A DNA stretch of 60,177 bases. It comes from Clostridia bacterium (lineage in GTDB: Bacteria > Bacillota > Clostridia > Oscillospirales > Acutalibacteraceae). Below the pieces are notes generated by a model. The model had not been told where the DNA came from. It ran no database searches and saw nothing but the letters and a program-made list of their open reading frames with translations. The stretch covers positions 1-60,177 of the forward strand of contig JAFQKF010000024.1 in the NCBI GenBank assembly GCA_017397105.1, in the 5' to 3' direction. Below, piece after piece: positions 17,505-26,357 of the stretch; position 1 is the stretch's first letter, and every line of letters starts with the position of its first letter. Made by a program: the position numbers and the translations under genes.

Positions 17505-17533
17505 AGTATACACAAAAAAATTCTTAAAGGCAA
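17505..17533 (-). promoter_or_regulatory. sigma-A promoter of the second phosphoesterase
   Basis: Minus strand: TTGCCT (17528-17533), 17-base spacer, TATACT (17505-17510). Confidence 0.65.
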
Positions 17534-17559
17534 GAGATTTATAAAAAATAATTATTGAG

Positions 17560-17588
17560 TTGACATCAATAAAAGTGATTTGTATAAT
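17560..17588 (+). promoter_or_regulatory. consensus sigma-A promoter of the second rhamnosidase
   Basis: Exact consensus TTGACA (17560-17565), 17-base spacer, TATAAT (17583-17588), 32 bases before the ATG. Confidence 0.92.
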
Positions 17589-17620
17589 TAAACAGGAATA
17601 TTCAGCAGGAGGTTATATTT

Positions 17621-20062
17621 ATGCTTGAAAACTCAAAGTTTTTAATAAACACTTCCACGTCTTTCAGCAGGGAGCATCCGTGGGAAAATATGAAGTTCAA
17701 TAACCGCAAATTCGATTTACCCTCTCTGGGCGGAATTGCGTGTTTCCGCAAGGTTTTTAATATAGACAAGCCTGTAAAGGAGGCAAGCATCACCGCTACG
17801 GCGCTCGGCGTTTTTGAAGTTTACGTAAACGGAAAAAGAGTAGGCGGCAAGGACGGATTTGACGAACTCAAGCCCGGATGGACTGATTATAAATCCAGAG
17901 TTTTTGCATTTACATACGATATAAGCGAATATCTTGTTGAAGGTGAGAATACCGTTATAGGCGAGGTTTCATCAGGCTGGTACAGCGGAAGAATCTCTTT
18001 TGGTCTTTACGGCTTCAAGCATACCGCTTTCCGTGCGGAGCTTGATATAACTCTCGATGGCGGTGAAAAACTCGGCGTAAATACCGATGAAAGCTGGCAG
18101 ACCGCCATTAACGGTCCTTATCTCAATGCGTCAATCTGGGACGGTGTGCTGTATGACGCAAGGATTGACAGAAACTTTGCCGATTGGAAGCCGGCAGTTG
18201 TTTACGAGGATTACGAGGGCGAAATCACCGAGCCTCAGGGTCCTCCCATCAAGGTTAGAGAGCATCTTGAAAGAACACCTCGCAAGGCCGTTATATATGA
18301 AGGAACAAAGCGTAATTTCACTACCTACGGTGAAATCAATACCGTTTCCAAAAAAGCAAGTGACGGCTGTGAAAAGGGCTTGTTGAAAAAAGGACAGGCT
18401 CTTGTGCTTGATCTTAAGCAGAATATGGTTGGCAGACCTTACATCAGAGTAAAGGCCGGCAAGGGAACAAGAATTAACATTTACGTTGGCGAATTTCTTA
18501 ACGACAGCGGCAAAAAGAGCAGAGGAAACGATTATGCCAAGGGCAGCGTTTACATCAAGAATTACCGCTCCGCAATGGCAAGATGCATTTATATTGCAAC
18601 GGACGGTGAGCAGAGTTTTGCTCCGTGCCACACCTTCTACGGCTTCAGATATCTTGAAATCAGCGCAGATGCCGATATTGAAATCCTTGAAGTAAAGGGT
18701 CAGGTAATCGGCAGCGATAACCGTGAAACGGGTACGTTCACTTGCTCGCATGAAAAGGTAAACCGCTTCTTCTCCAACGTCGTATGGGGTCTGAGGGGCA
18801 ACTACCTGAGCATTCCTACCGATTGCCCTCAGCGTGACGAGCGTCTTGGCTGGACGGGCGATGCACAGATGTTCTTCAATGCAGGCAGTTATATTGCTGA
18901 TACGGAAGAATTCTTCAGAAAGTGGCTCAGAGATATGCGTGACTGCCAGAATCCTGAGGGCGGCTACTGTGATACAATTCCCAACGTGCTTGTAAATGAG
19001 GGCAATTACGGCAACGCTGCATGGGGCGATGCAGGTGTTATAATTCCTTACCAGATGTATCTGAAATACGGCAATCCTGCGGTTATAGAGGAATGCTATG
19101 AATCTATGGAAAAATACCTCGCTTACCTCAAAAGCAAGAATCCCGAAGGACCCAACCCCGGTTACTGTGACTGGCTCTGCTATGAAAAAACTGACGGCAG
19201 ATATATTGCCGATGCTTATTATGCAAACAGTCTTGACCTTATGGCAAAAATGTCTGCAATAATCGGCAAGGAGGACAGGAGCAAATACTATGCCTGTGAG
19301 CACGCAAGAATAAAGAAAGCATTTATTGATAAGTATATTGACGGCAAAAACAGCCTCAAGGAAAAAACACAGACCGCTTATCTGCTTGCGTTTGCGTTTG
19401 ATTTACTTCCCGAAGAGCTCAGGGAAGCTCATATTCTCAAGCTCAGAAAGAAGATTGAGGATAATGATTATACCCTTTCCACAGGCTTTGTAGGCACCTG
19501 CCTTCTCAATCAGACTCTTGATAAACTCGGCCTTGAGGATTTGTGCTATTCGCTCCTGCTTCAGGAGAAAGATCCCTCGTGGCTTTACAGTGTAAATCAG
19601 GGCGCTACCACCGTATGGGAGCGCTGGAATTCATACACAATTGAAAAGGGCTTCGGCGACGTTGGCATGAACTCCTTCAACCATTACGCATACGGCGCTG
19701 TTGCTCAGTGGCTGTTTGAAAAGGTTGCAGGTATTGCAACGGATGTAAACTATCCCGGCTTTGCAAGGATTATCCTTGAACCCAAGCCTGATATGAGAAA
19801 GAATCCGCCCTGCAATCAGGAGCGTATCACCTTTGCCAACGCTTCTTACGATTCAAGGGCAGGTATGATTAAATCAGGCTGGAAAGCAGAAAACGGCGGA
19901 TTTGTATACGATTTCGAAATCCCTGAGGGTGTTGAAGCTCAGGTTATCCTTTTCAAAACGGCATCGGGCGTTACCGTAAACGGAGAAGCTGCGGATGCCG
20001 CAACCGTAAACGGCAAGTGGAATTTTGTTCTTAAAGGCGGAAAATATACCGTAAAGGCATAA
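17621..20062 (+). CDS. alpha-L-rhamnosidase, GH78 family
   Basis: An 813-residue GH78 enzyme. The N-terminal beta domains contain TALGVFEVYVNGKRVG (about 60-75) and SSGWYSGRISFG. The catalytic (alpha/alpha)6 barrel carries TDCPQRDERLGWTGDAQMF near 398-416 (acid residues), GATTVWERWNSY near 660 with the likely base Glu, and NSFNHYAYGAVAQWLF. A C-terminal beta domain follows. No signal peptide: intracellular removal of alpha-L-rhamnose from imported glycosides or pectic fragments. ATG after AGGAGG. The maturase gene hydF follows 85 bases later on the same strand with no terminator between them, so read-through is possible although the functions are unrelated. Confidence 0.95.
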   Translation: MLENSKFLINTSTSFSREHPWENMKFNNRKFDLPSLGGIACFRKVFNIDKPVKEASITATALGVFEVYVNGKRVGGKDGFDELKPGWTDYKSRVFAFTYDISEYLVEGENTVIGEVSSGWYSGRISFGLYGFKHTAFRAELDITLDGGEKLGVNTDESWQTAINGPYLNASIWDGVLYDARIDRNFADWKPAVVYEDYEGEITEPQGPPIKVREHLERTPRKAVIYEGTKRNFTTYGEINTVSKKASDGCEKGLLKKGQALVLDLKQNMVGRPYIRVKAGKGTRINIYVGEFLNDSGKKSRGNDYAKGSVYIKNYRSAMARCIYIATDGEQSFAPCHTFYGFRYLEISADADIEILEVKGQVIGSDNRETGTFTCSHEKVNRFFSNVVWGLRGNYLSIPTDCPQRDERLGWTGDAQMFFNAGSYIADTEEFFRKWLRDMRDCQNPEGGYCDTIPNVLVNEGNYGNAAWGDAGVIIPYQMYLKYGNPAVIEECYESMEKYLAYLKSKNPEGPNPGYCDWLCYEKTDGRYIADAYYANSLDLMAKMSAIIGKEDRSKYYACEHARIKKAFIDKYIDGKNSLKEKTQTAYLLAFAFDLLPEELREAHILKLRKKIEDNDYTLSTGFVGTCLLNQTLDKLGLEDLCYSLLLQEKDPSWLYSVNQGATTVWERWNSYTIEKGFGDVGMNSFNHYAYGAVAQWLFEKVAGIATDVNYPGFARIILEPKPDMRKNPPCNQERITFANASYDSRAGMIKSGWKAENGGFVYDFEIPEGVEAQVILFKTASGVTVNGEAADAATVNGKWNFVLKGGKYTVKA

Positions 20063-20147
20063 CGAACGAAGACGGAGTGCGTATGGATTACAAAGTTTCT
20101 GCCAAAATTAACATGATGAATTGATCAAAGCTTTTTAAGGAGTAATT

Positions 20148-21350
20148 ATGTCACTCAATGATACACCCTCTGCAAACAGAACACATATCGGCTTTTTCGG
20201 CATGAGAAATGCAGGCAAATCGAGCCTCGTCAATGCCGTAACGGGTCAGGAAATGTCCGTGGTTTCCGACACGAAGGGAACCACAACCGACCCCGTTTAC
20301 AAGGCTATGGAGTTGCTCGGATTGGGCCCTGTTATGATTATAGACACCCCCGGCTTTGACGATGTGGGCGAGCTGGGTGCGCTCAGGGTGGAAAGAACTC
20401 TGCGTGTGCTTTCAAAAACAGATATCGCCGTGCTTGTGGCGGATGCTTCAAAACCTCTGAGTAAGGAGGATGAGGAGCTTATAGATTTGTTCAGAAGCAA
20501 GGGTGTAAATTATATTATTGCTTATAATAAGGCTGATACCGTTGAAAGCCACGCCGCAGCAAAGGAGAACGAAATCTATGTCAGCGCGCTTAAAAATGAC
20601 GGCATAGGCCGCTTGCGTGAAAAGATTGCATTCCTTGCAAAAAAAGAAGATACGGATTTGCATCTTGTGGGCGATTTGTTAAAGCCTGACGATATAGCGG
20701 TGCTTGTAACGCCCATTGATGAGGCGGCGCCAAAGGGCAGGCTGATACTTCCCCAGCAGCAGACTATAAGGGATATACTTGATGCAGGCGCTCAGGCACT
20801 TGTTGTTAAAGAGGACGGGCTTACCGCTGCGCTTTCCGCTCTTGCAAAGAAGCCTGCCATGGTTATCACGGACAGTCAGGTTTTCAGGCTTGTAAGCGAG
20901 CTGACACCTGATGATATTCCGCTCACGTCTTTCTCGGTGCTTATGGCAAGGTACAAGGGTTTCCTTGAGCTTGCGGTAAATGGCGTTGCGCAGATAGATA
21001 AGCTTAAAGACGGCGATACGGTGCTTATCTCCGAGGGCTGCACGCATCACAGGCAGTGCGGAGATATCGGCAGCGTAAAGCTTCCTGCATTGCTTAAAAA
21101 GTATACGGGAAAGAGCTTCAATATTGAGCTTTCTTCGGGTGCGGGTTTCCCTCAGGATTTATCCCGTTTTGCTTTGGTTATCCATTGCGGCGGATGTATG
21201 CTCAACGCAAGGGAAATGAATTACCGCATGAATCTTGCCGCAGAGCAGGGTGTGCCGATTACTAATTACGGCACGGCGATTGCGTATATGAACGGTATTC
21301 TCAAGCGTTCACTAAGCGTATTCCCCGAAGTTAAAAAAATTATCGAATAA
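20148..21350 (+). CDS. hydF: [FeFe]-hydrogenase maturation GTPase HydF
   Basis: A 400-residue scaffold GTPase that assembles the 2Fe subcluster of [FeFe] hydrogenases. The N-terminal TrmE-like GTPase domain has GMRNAGKSSLVN (P-loop, about 18-29), the KGTTTDP switch, IDTPGFDD and AYNKAD. The C-terminal cluster domain has the family signature C-T-H near residue 298, then HCGGC near 345, which bind the [4Fe-4S] cluster. ATG after AAGGAG. Neither HydE, HydG nor an H-cluster hydrogenase is in the window, so those lie elsewhere. A 13-codon frame at 20083-20124 with a weak ribosome site precedes it and is probably noise. Confidence 0.95.
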   Translation: MSLNDTPSANRTHIGFFGMRNAGKSSLVNAVTGQEMSVVSDTKGTTTDPVYKAMELLGLGPVMIIDTPGFDDVGELGALRVERTLRVLSKTDIAVLVADASKPLSKEDEELIDLFRSKGVNYIIAYNKADTVESHAAAKENEIYVSALKNDGIGRLREKIAFLAKKEDTDLHLVGDLLKPDDIAVLVTPIDEAAPKGRLILPQQQTIRDILDAGAQALVVKEDGLTAALSALAKKPAMVITDSQVFRLVSELTPDDIPLTSFSVLMARYKGFLELAVNGVAQIDKLKDGDTVLISEGCTHHRQCGDIGSVKLPALLKKYTGKSFNIELSSGAGFPQDLSRFALVIHCGGCMLNAREMNYRMNLAAEQGVPITNYGTAIAYMNGILKRSLSVFPEVKKIIE

Positions 21351-21355
21351 ATAAT

Positions 21356-21383
21356 GCGCCTCCGACCATTCGGTCGGGGGCGC
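21356..21383. terminator. hairpin between convergent genes
   Basis: GC-rich arms GCGCCTCCGACC / GGTCGGGGGCGC with an ATTC loop; T-tracts are poor on both sides. Likely a bidirectional terminator for hydF and the GH99-like gene. Confidence 0.7.
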
Positions 21384-21398
21384 TGAGTTTATTGAAAG

Positions 21399-23273
21399 TT
21401 AAAATGCAAACATAAATCTGCCGCCGGGTGCAACGTCGCCGTTTACGTAAAAATCCGTGATATCGCCGTCGGTCTGCATATTGTCGGAAAGCTTGAAGTT
21501 GAAATGAACTTCATCGCCCTTAGCAAGACCTAAAGCACTTCTTGCAACGCAAACCTGCATTACGTTGTCTTTTACCGCATACTGAGCGGTGCCGGTTTCT
21601 TCAAAGCTCCAACCGCCGCAGGATTTTTCAACTTTCAAGCAAGATGCGTCTGCGTTATCGCGGTTTATGATGTATTCAAAGCCCTCCCAGTTTGCACTGT
21701 TGCCTGTGGAATCGGTGTCAATAAGAATTCTCATCCACGCTGGGTCGGTATATGCGGTGATGTCGTCAACCGTTTCTATTCTGAAATAAACATTCTCACT
21801 GTTGTAAGTAACCTTAACGCTTCGGAAATCGTTACGCATAGTGTTGTTTTCGTAATGAAGCCCTACCCAGCCGTCAGCATTGCGGCTGCGTGTGCTTCCC
21901 GTGTAGTGGAAGTATTCGTTTGTAACCGAATCCCATTGACTGTCCTCGCCGTTTATGTCAACTGTCTGACCTCCTGATGTTGTCTGCGGTTTGCTTATTC
22001 CCTTGAATCTGCGGATATTTGCGCAAAGCTGATAGTAATAATGATCCTTCATTATACCTGCCGAGGGTTCGATATCACGGCTGTATTCATCGCAGAACTG
22101 GTCAGGGAATGCATTTTCTGTTCCCTGCCAGGTATCGTGCCTTCCTGCAATCCATTCATTCCAGCCTGTAACAAAAATGAAATCAGGGTTGCATTTTATT
22201 GCGTAATCCCATTGCTGCTGGAAATTAAGACCGTAAAGCATAGCGTTTTCGGTTGAGGAATCAACCGTCACTGTTTCGGTTCCTTTTTTGTAAGAGTAAG
22301 AATATTTACCGTGGGTGAAGCTTCTGCCCTGAACGTTGCCGCCGTTATTCATAGCCACAAGCTTGCCGTCAGCGGCATTCTGTGCAACGGAAACACACAT
22401 CTGCTCAGGTTTTCCGAAAAGGGATTTACTGTACTTTGCCTGCGGATAATCGCTACACCATCCCCATTTTTTATCAATTATTGAATAATCGTCGTCAAAG
22501 TAGGAGGGGCTGTTTTCTCTGAAGGTGAAAAAGTCAAGAATTTCCTTTTCTTCGGGTAAGGATTTATCAAGAGCACCGGGATGAGCCATAATAAGCGGTT
22601 TTCCGTCCCACATAAACCACAGATGTCTGTATCTTCCCTTTGAATACACGTTTTCGTATAGGTCGTGCAGGGATTTGTTTGCATCTTCTGAATCGTTAAA
22701 GGGGAGCATAAATGCAATCTGAGGCACTTTTACGCCCTCTTTGATTGCTTCGTCAAATACCTTGAAAAGCACCTCGTATGCAGGCTGCCAGGTGTAGTTG
22801 CCGTTTGTGCAGTCAAATATTATAACGTCAACGCCTGCGTCGGCAATCAGCTCAGCGTGTTTTCTTACAACGTACTCGTCAAGATTCTGATAATATCCGT
22901 AAAGCGGCTCATTCCAATGGTAGGGCTTACCGCTCGGTGTGTTTTTCCATACGGGATGCGAAAAATCACGCACCGCTTCGGGGGCTTTCTTGAGTGTTTC
23001 GGTTACGTTGTCAGCCTCAAAATCCGAAGCGAAATTATAATGCCACGTCCAGTAAAACAGACCAACAAATTTTCCCTTGTCTTTTTCTCCGACATCTTCA
23101 TAATCGGGCAGATTTCTGCCGAGTCCGTCAACAGCGACCCAGGTGTCCGGCTTAACATCGCCATACGTGTTTTCGTTTATATTCCGGGTGCCGAAAAGAA
23201 AAATGTTAATTGCTGACGGCAGCATAAATATGGCGGTAAAAACCGAAATTATTGCTTTTAATATTGCAGCCAT
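21399..23273 (-). CDS. exported GH99/GH71-like glycosidase with C-terminal DOMON/CBM9-like domain
   Basis: A 624-residue exported protein. An N-terminal hydrophobic segment (AIISVFTAIFMLPSAINIFLFG) is a signal or anchor. Residues about 60-430 look like a TIM-barrel glycosidase of the GH99-like type: GKFVGLFYWTWHYN, ADAGVDVIIFDCTNGN, DGKPLIMAHPG and FVTGWNEWIAGRHD, where the Glu of WNEW is the likely catalytic acid. Residues about 440-624 form a beta-rich domain with DINGEDSQWDSV and MRILIDTDSTGN, the pattern of DOMON/CBM9 domains that bind sugars or haem. Probably hydrolyses a mannan or other alpha-glycan at the surface; exact substrate unknown. ATG nine bases after GGGAGG. Confidence 0.75.
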   Translation of the reverse strand: MAAILKAIISVFTAIFMLPSAINIFLFGTRNINENTYGDVKPDTWVAVDGLGRNLPDYEDVGEKDKGKFVGLFYWTWHYNFASDFEADNVTETLKKAPEAVRDFSHPVWKNTPSGKPYHWNEPLYGYYQNLDEYVVRKHAELIADAGVDVIIFDCTNGNYTWQPAYEVLFKVFDEAIKEGVKVPQIAFMLPFNDSEDANKSLHDLYENVYSKGRYRHLWFMWDGKPLIMAHPGALDKSLPEEKEILDFFTFRENSPSYFDDDYSIIDKKWGWCSDYPQAKYSKSLFGKPEQMCVSVAQNAADGKLVAMNNGGNVQGRSFTHGKYSYSYKKGTETVTVDSSTENAMLYGLNFQQQWDYAIKCNPDFIFVTGWNEWIAGRHDTWQGTENAFPDQFCDEYSRDIEPSAGIMKDHYYYQLCANIRRFKGISKPQTTSGGQTVDINGEDSQWDSVTNEYFHYTGSTRSRNADGWVGLHYENNTMRNDFRSVKVTYNSENVYFRIETVDDITAYTDPAWMRILIDTDSTGNSANWEGFEYIINRDNADASCLKVEKSCGGWSFEETGTAQYAVKDNVMQVCVARSALGLAKGDEVHFNFKLSDNMQTDGDITDFYVNGDVAPGGRFMFAF

Positions 23274-23305
23274 AAGCGGCGCCTCCCGTACTCTGTATTT
23301 CTTTA

Positions 23306-23334
23306 ATTATAAAATCAAATTTTTCTTATGTCAA
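23306..23334 (-). promoter_or_regulatory. consensus sigma-A promoter of the GH99-like gene
   Basis: Minus strand: TTGACA (23329-23334), 17-base spacer, TATAAT (23306-23311), 32 bases before the ATG. Confidence 0.9.
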
Positions 23335-23347
23335 CTTGTATAAAAAC

Positions 23348-23375
23348 AACCCTGCCTGAAAAATCAGACAGGGTT
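23348..23375 (-). terminator. intrinsic terminator of the third phosphoesterase
   Basis: Arms AACCCTGCCTGA / TCAGACAGGGTT; on the minus strand followed by GTTTTTA. Confidence 0.88.
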
Positions 23376-23382
23376 ATGAAGA

Positions 23383-24540
23383 TTAATACTTTTTGGGAAT
23401 CTGAAGGGAAATAAGAACTGCCTCATAGATGTAAAGGAAGAATGCTCTTATCTGTTCAGCAGTTGAGTATTCGCTTGCGCTGTAAATGAAACGGTAATTT
23501 GCAAGTGCGTTGTTTTCAACGTCAAAGATTTCACGCCAGAAAATAAGCTCGGTTTCGTAATTCCAGAGGTCGTTTTCATCAAGGTCGATTACTCTTGCGC
23601 CTCTTGAGTTGTCACCGTATGAGTGGAAGCCTGCACCGGGAGTATTAACAAGGTCAATGCCCTTGTGCTCAACTTCGTAGGTGTTTGTATGGTCGTGACC
23701 AAAGAACATTGCAAGCACGTCGCCCTGATTTACCATAGCGTCAAACTGGCCGTTTGAATAGTTGGGAGGGCAGGGGTCTTCTCCGAGTACGCCTGTAGCG
23801 CTTTCGGGGAGAGTATAACCGGTTTCGGTCTTTACAAGAGCATCATAAATCTCAGGTACAACGATATGCTGGAAAACAAGTGAAGGAACGGGTTTTCCGC
23901 CGTTTGCAGCCTTGAGTTCGTTTGAGGTTTTTACGTACCAGTCAATCTGATCCTTATGTACGCAGGCGTAGCCCTCAAGGTCGTTTTCGCAGTAGTTGTC
24001 TTTCTTATCGCTTTCATTGTAAGTAAGGGAGTCAATAAGCCAGAGGTTAAAAGCAACCTTGTCGCTGTCAGAAGCGTAGATGGGAAGGTTGTAGTTGCCG
24101 CAGCCTGTAAGGTCTTCGCCGGCACAGCCGATGAAGCAATCGTAGCTTTCGTACATTTTCATCATGTCTTCTTTTGTAGCGGCGCCTTCGCTGTCATGAT
24201 TTCCGAAAACAGCGGCAACGGGAATGCTGTATTCTTCAAAAATGCTCATGAACTGGTCGATTGACATACGGGTAAGGGGCTTGATAATGCCTGCACCGCC
24301 CGTGATATTGTCGCCGCCGAGAACAATAAGGTCAGGCTGAGCTTTTTCGATTGAGGCATGGATAAAATCTTTGGTAGCATTCATCATGTAGAAAATATCC
24401 TGGAAGTCGGCAAAGTGAAGAATCCTGAATTTGCCGTCGTCGCCGAACTTCAGTTTTGTTGTGTTTTCAGCGTGTGCAGGCATAATTACACAGCTGATAA
24501 GCATAACTGCGCAGAGTAACAGAGAAATAAATTTTTTCAA
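23383..24540 (-). CDS. secreted calcineurin-like metallophosphoesterase
   Basis: A 385-residue protein with a classical cleavable signal peptide (MKKFISLLLCAVMLISCVIM..AHA, residues 1-25). Metal motifs: FRILHFADFQDI (D-x-Q form), LIVLGGDNITGG, AVFGNHDSEG, LVFQHIVVPE and FFGHDHTN. This is the purple-acid-phosphatase-like subgroup of bacterial surface phosphoesterases. The C-terminus is an aromatic, amphipathic stretch (IRAFFLYIYEAVLISLQ) ending in KKY. Start is TTG at 24538-24540, seven bases after GGAGGAG. Divergent from the GH39-like gene. Confidence 0.9.
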   Translation of the reverse strand: MKKFISLLLCAVMLISCVIMPAHAENTTKLKFGDDGKFRILHFADFQDIFYMMNATKDFIHASIEKAQPDLIVLGGDNITGGAGIIKPLTRMSIDQFMSIFEEYSIPVAAVFGNHDSEGAATKEDMMKMYESYDCFIGCAGEDLTGCGNYNLPIYASDSDKVAFNLWLIDSLTYNESDKKDNYCENDLEGYACVHKDQIDWYVKTSNELKAANGGKPVPSLVFQHIVVPEIYDALVKTETGYTLPESATGVLGEDPCPPNYSNGQFDAMVNQGDVLAMFFGHDHTNTYEVEHKGIDLVNTPGAGFHSYGDNSRGARVIDLDENDLWNYETELIFWREIFDVENNALANYRFIYSASEYSTAEQIRAFFLYIYEAVLISLQIPKKY

Positions 24541-24574
24541 AGCAGAACTCCTCCTGAATAATTATAATGTAACA

Positions 24575-24602
24575 ATTATACCACGAATGTATTAATTTTC
24601 AA
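24575..24602 (-). promoter_or_regulatory. sigma-A promoter of the third phosphoesterase
   Basis: Minus strand: TTGAAA (24597-24602), 16-base spacer, TATAAT (24575-24580). Confidence 0.75.
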
Positions 24603-24625
24603 GGATAATATTAAAAAAATAACGC

Positions 24626-24654
24626 TTGACACAAACGCAAGGATGTGACATATT
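24626..24654 (+). promoter_or_regulatory. sigma-A promoter of the GH39-like operon
   Basis: TTGACA (24626-24631), 17-base spacer, CATATT (24649-24654). Confidence 0.7.
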
Positions 24655-24686
24655 TAAAATCAGAAAAACTATCGTAGAGGTGTTGT

Positions 24687-26345
24687 ATGAACTCTTTAAT
24701 CGCACGTATCGTTTCATTTTTTACAGCGGCGGCAACTTTTGTTATGGGAATAGGAAGCAGCTATACCTTCAGCATTGACGCTTCGCAAAAGGGTGAAACT
24801 CTTGTAAATCCCGTAAGTAATGTAAATATATGGGATATGAACACGGATTCTCAATTTACAGACCCCGAAATCAACAGTGAGTATAATGTTTTTGAGTTCG
24901 TAGATTACGTCCAGCTCATGCAGTGCACGGGCGGCAATGCTTCAAGGGATTTGTTCAAAGACCCTCTTGATAAAACCGTGCTTGACGATTACGATTTTAC
25001 CAGACTTGTTGAGAATTGCAGAGGGATTATTGAAATCGGCGCAAAGCCTCATCTTAAGCTCGGAAGCGTGCCGCTTAAGTACTCGGCGGCTGCAAGCGAG
25101 GATGAGTATTTCGGTACAAACGTTTATCCGCCCGATGATTACGATGTGTATTACAATTACATAGCTGCTGTGGCTCAGGCTCTTGTTGACGAATTCGGCG
25201 CAGAGGAAGTGCTGAAATGGCGCTTCGGAGTTATGACCGAGTATGAAAATGCGGATTGGTTCAAGGCTGTCAGCGGTGACCCTCAGGAATCTGCCGAGGC
25301 ATATTTCAAGCTTTACGATTACACCGTTCAGGCGCTTATTGACGTGATAGGTGAGGACGTTTTTGTAGGTGCTCATTCTATGACGGTAAGCGAAGGCTTG
25401 TGGGATGAAGCTCTTTTCATTCAGCACTGTGCAAACGGCACTAACTATAAAACGGGCGGGAAATCAAGCAGAATCTGCTTTCTTGCCACATCGTTTTACG
25501 ATATGCGCCCCGGTGAATACACTCAGGGCAGAACTCTCCCTGAGTGTATAGCTTACCTCAGGGAAACTGCTGAAGCAGCAGGGCTTAAAAATCTTATTAT
25601 CGGAGTGGATGAGGGCAGGATTCATTCGGGCAACGTCAGCGGCAAGGATGGTGCAGACCTTTTTTCAAGAACCTGCGGCTACACCTATCAGGCGGCTTAT
25701 GATGCAAGACTTTATAAGCAGCTGCTTGACGAGGGCGGAGATTATCTTTCCTCATGGTATTACCTTTCGGGAGGGCTTTTCAAAGGCAATCCCACCGTCA
25801 GTTATCACGTGGCAAGCAAGATTGCCGGTTTTGCAGGTGCGGCGCGGGTTGCCGTTAAAAAAGTAATGAGTGGCTTGCTTTTCCGTACAGAGGCAGACTG
25901 CCTTAGCGCTTATGACGACTCAACGGACACTCTTCGCATTATGGCATACAACTTCAGAAACGACGTTGAATACAACAGAAGCATCAATCTTAAATTCAAA
26001 ATCAACGCTCCTCAGTTTGACGGCAAAAAGGTTAAAATAACGGCATATACCGTCGATGATGACTGTAACTATTTTGATGAATGGGTTGAGGACAGAAAAA
26101 CGTACGGCATCACAGACGATTGCTTTGCGTGGTCACCCGAAGACCCGTATATTGAGTCCGTCAATACTCTTCATGATGAAGCGGCGAGGGAGATATATTT
26201 CACTGAACTTTACGATAAATACAGCGAATGCTCACGCCTTGAGCCCGTTGTGACTGAAGGTGAGGTTACTGACGGTAAGCTTACCGTAAAGGGTAAGCTT
26301 GCGGCAAACGGCGTTGTTTTCTATGAGATTACACCTTGTGAGTAA
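24687..26345 (+). CDS. exported GH39-like (clan GH-A) glycosidase
   Basis: A 552-residue exported protein with an N-terminal hydrophobic segment (IVSFFTAAATFVMGIGS). A TIM barrel follows: FVDYVQLMQCTGGNASRDLF, then WRFGVMTEYENADWF (Trp 178) at the position of the WNEPN acid/base motif of GH39, and LIIGVDEGRIH with Glu 309 as the likely nucleophile. A C-terminal beta domain resembles that of GH39 beta-xylosidases and alpha-iduronidases. Glu 185 or Glu 187 could be the acid/base; the usual Asn-Glu pair is not conserved, so activity may differ. The ATG follows AGAGGTG. First gene of a three-gene operon with a sugar isomerase-like and a Gfo/Idh gene 12 and 14 bases apart. Confidence 0.75.
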   Translation: MNSLIARIVSFFTAAATFVMGIGSSYTFSIDASQKGETLVNPVSNVNIWDMNTDSQFTDPEINSEYNVFEFVDYVQLMQCTGGNASRDLFKDPLDKTVLDDYDFTRLVENCRGIIEIGAKPHLKLGSVPLKYSAAASEDEYFGTNVYPPDDYDVYYNYIAAVAQALVDEFGAEEVLKWRFGVMTEYENADWFKAVSGDPQESAEAYFKLYDYTVQALIDVIGEDVFVGAHSMTVSEGLWDEALFIQHCANGTNYKTGGKSSRICFLATSFYDMRPGEYTQGRTLPECIAYLRETAEAAGLKNLIIGVDEGRIHSGNVSGKDGADLFSRTCGYTYQAAYDARLYKQLLDEGGDYLSSWYYLSGGLFKGNPTVSYHVASKIAGFAGAARVAVKKVMSGLLFRTEADCLSAYDDSTDTLRIMAYNFRNDVEYNRSINLKFKINAPQFDGKKVKITAYTVDDDCNYFDEWVEDRKTYGITDDCFAWSPEDPYIESVNTLHDEAAREIYFTELYDKYSECSRLEPVVTEGEVTDGKLTVKGKLAANGVVFYEITPCE

Positions 26346-26357
26346 GGGAGTGTTGAT

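Noticed and set aside
20083-20124. 13-codon frame MDYKVSAKINMMN before hydF with a weak ribosome site
   Set aside because: Too short and without a recognisable role; more likely part of the leader or chance.
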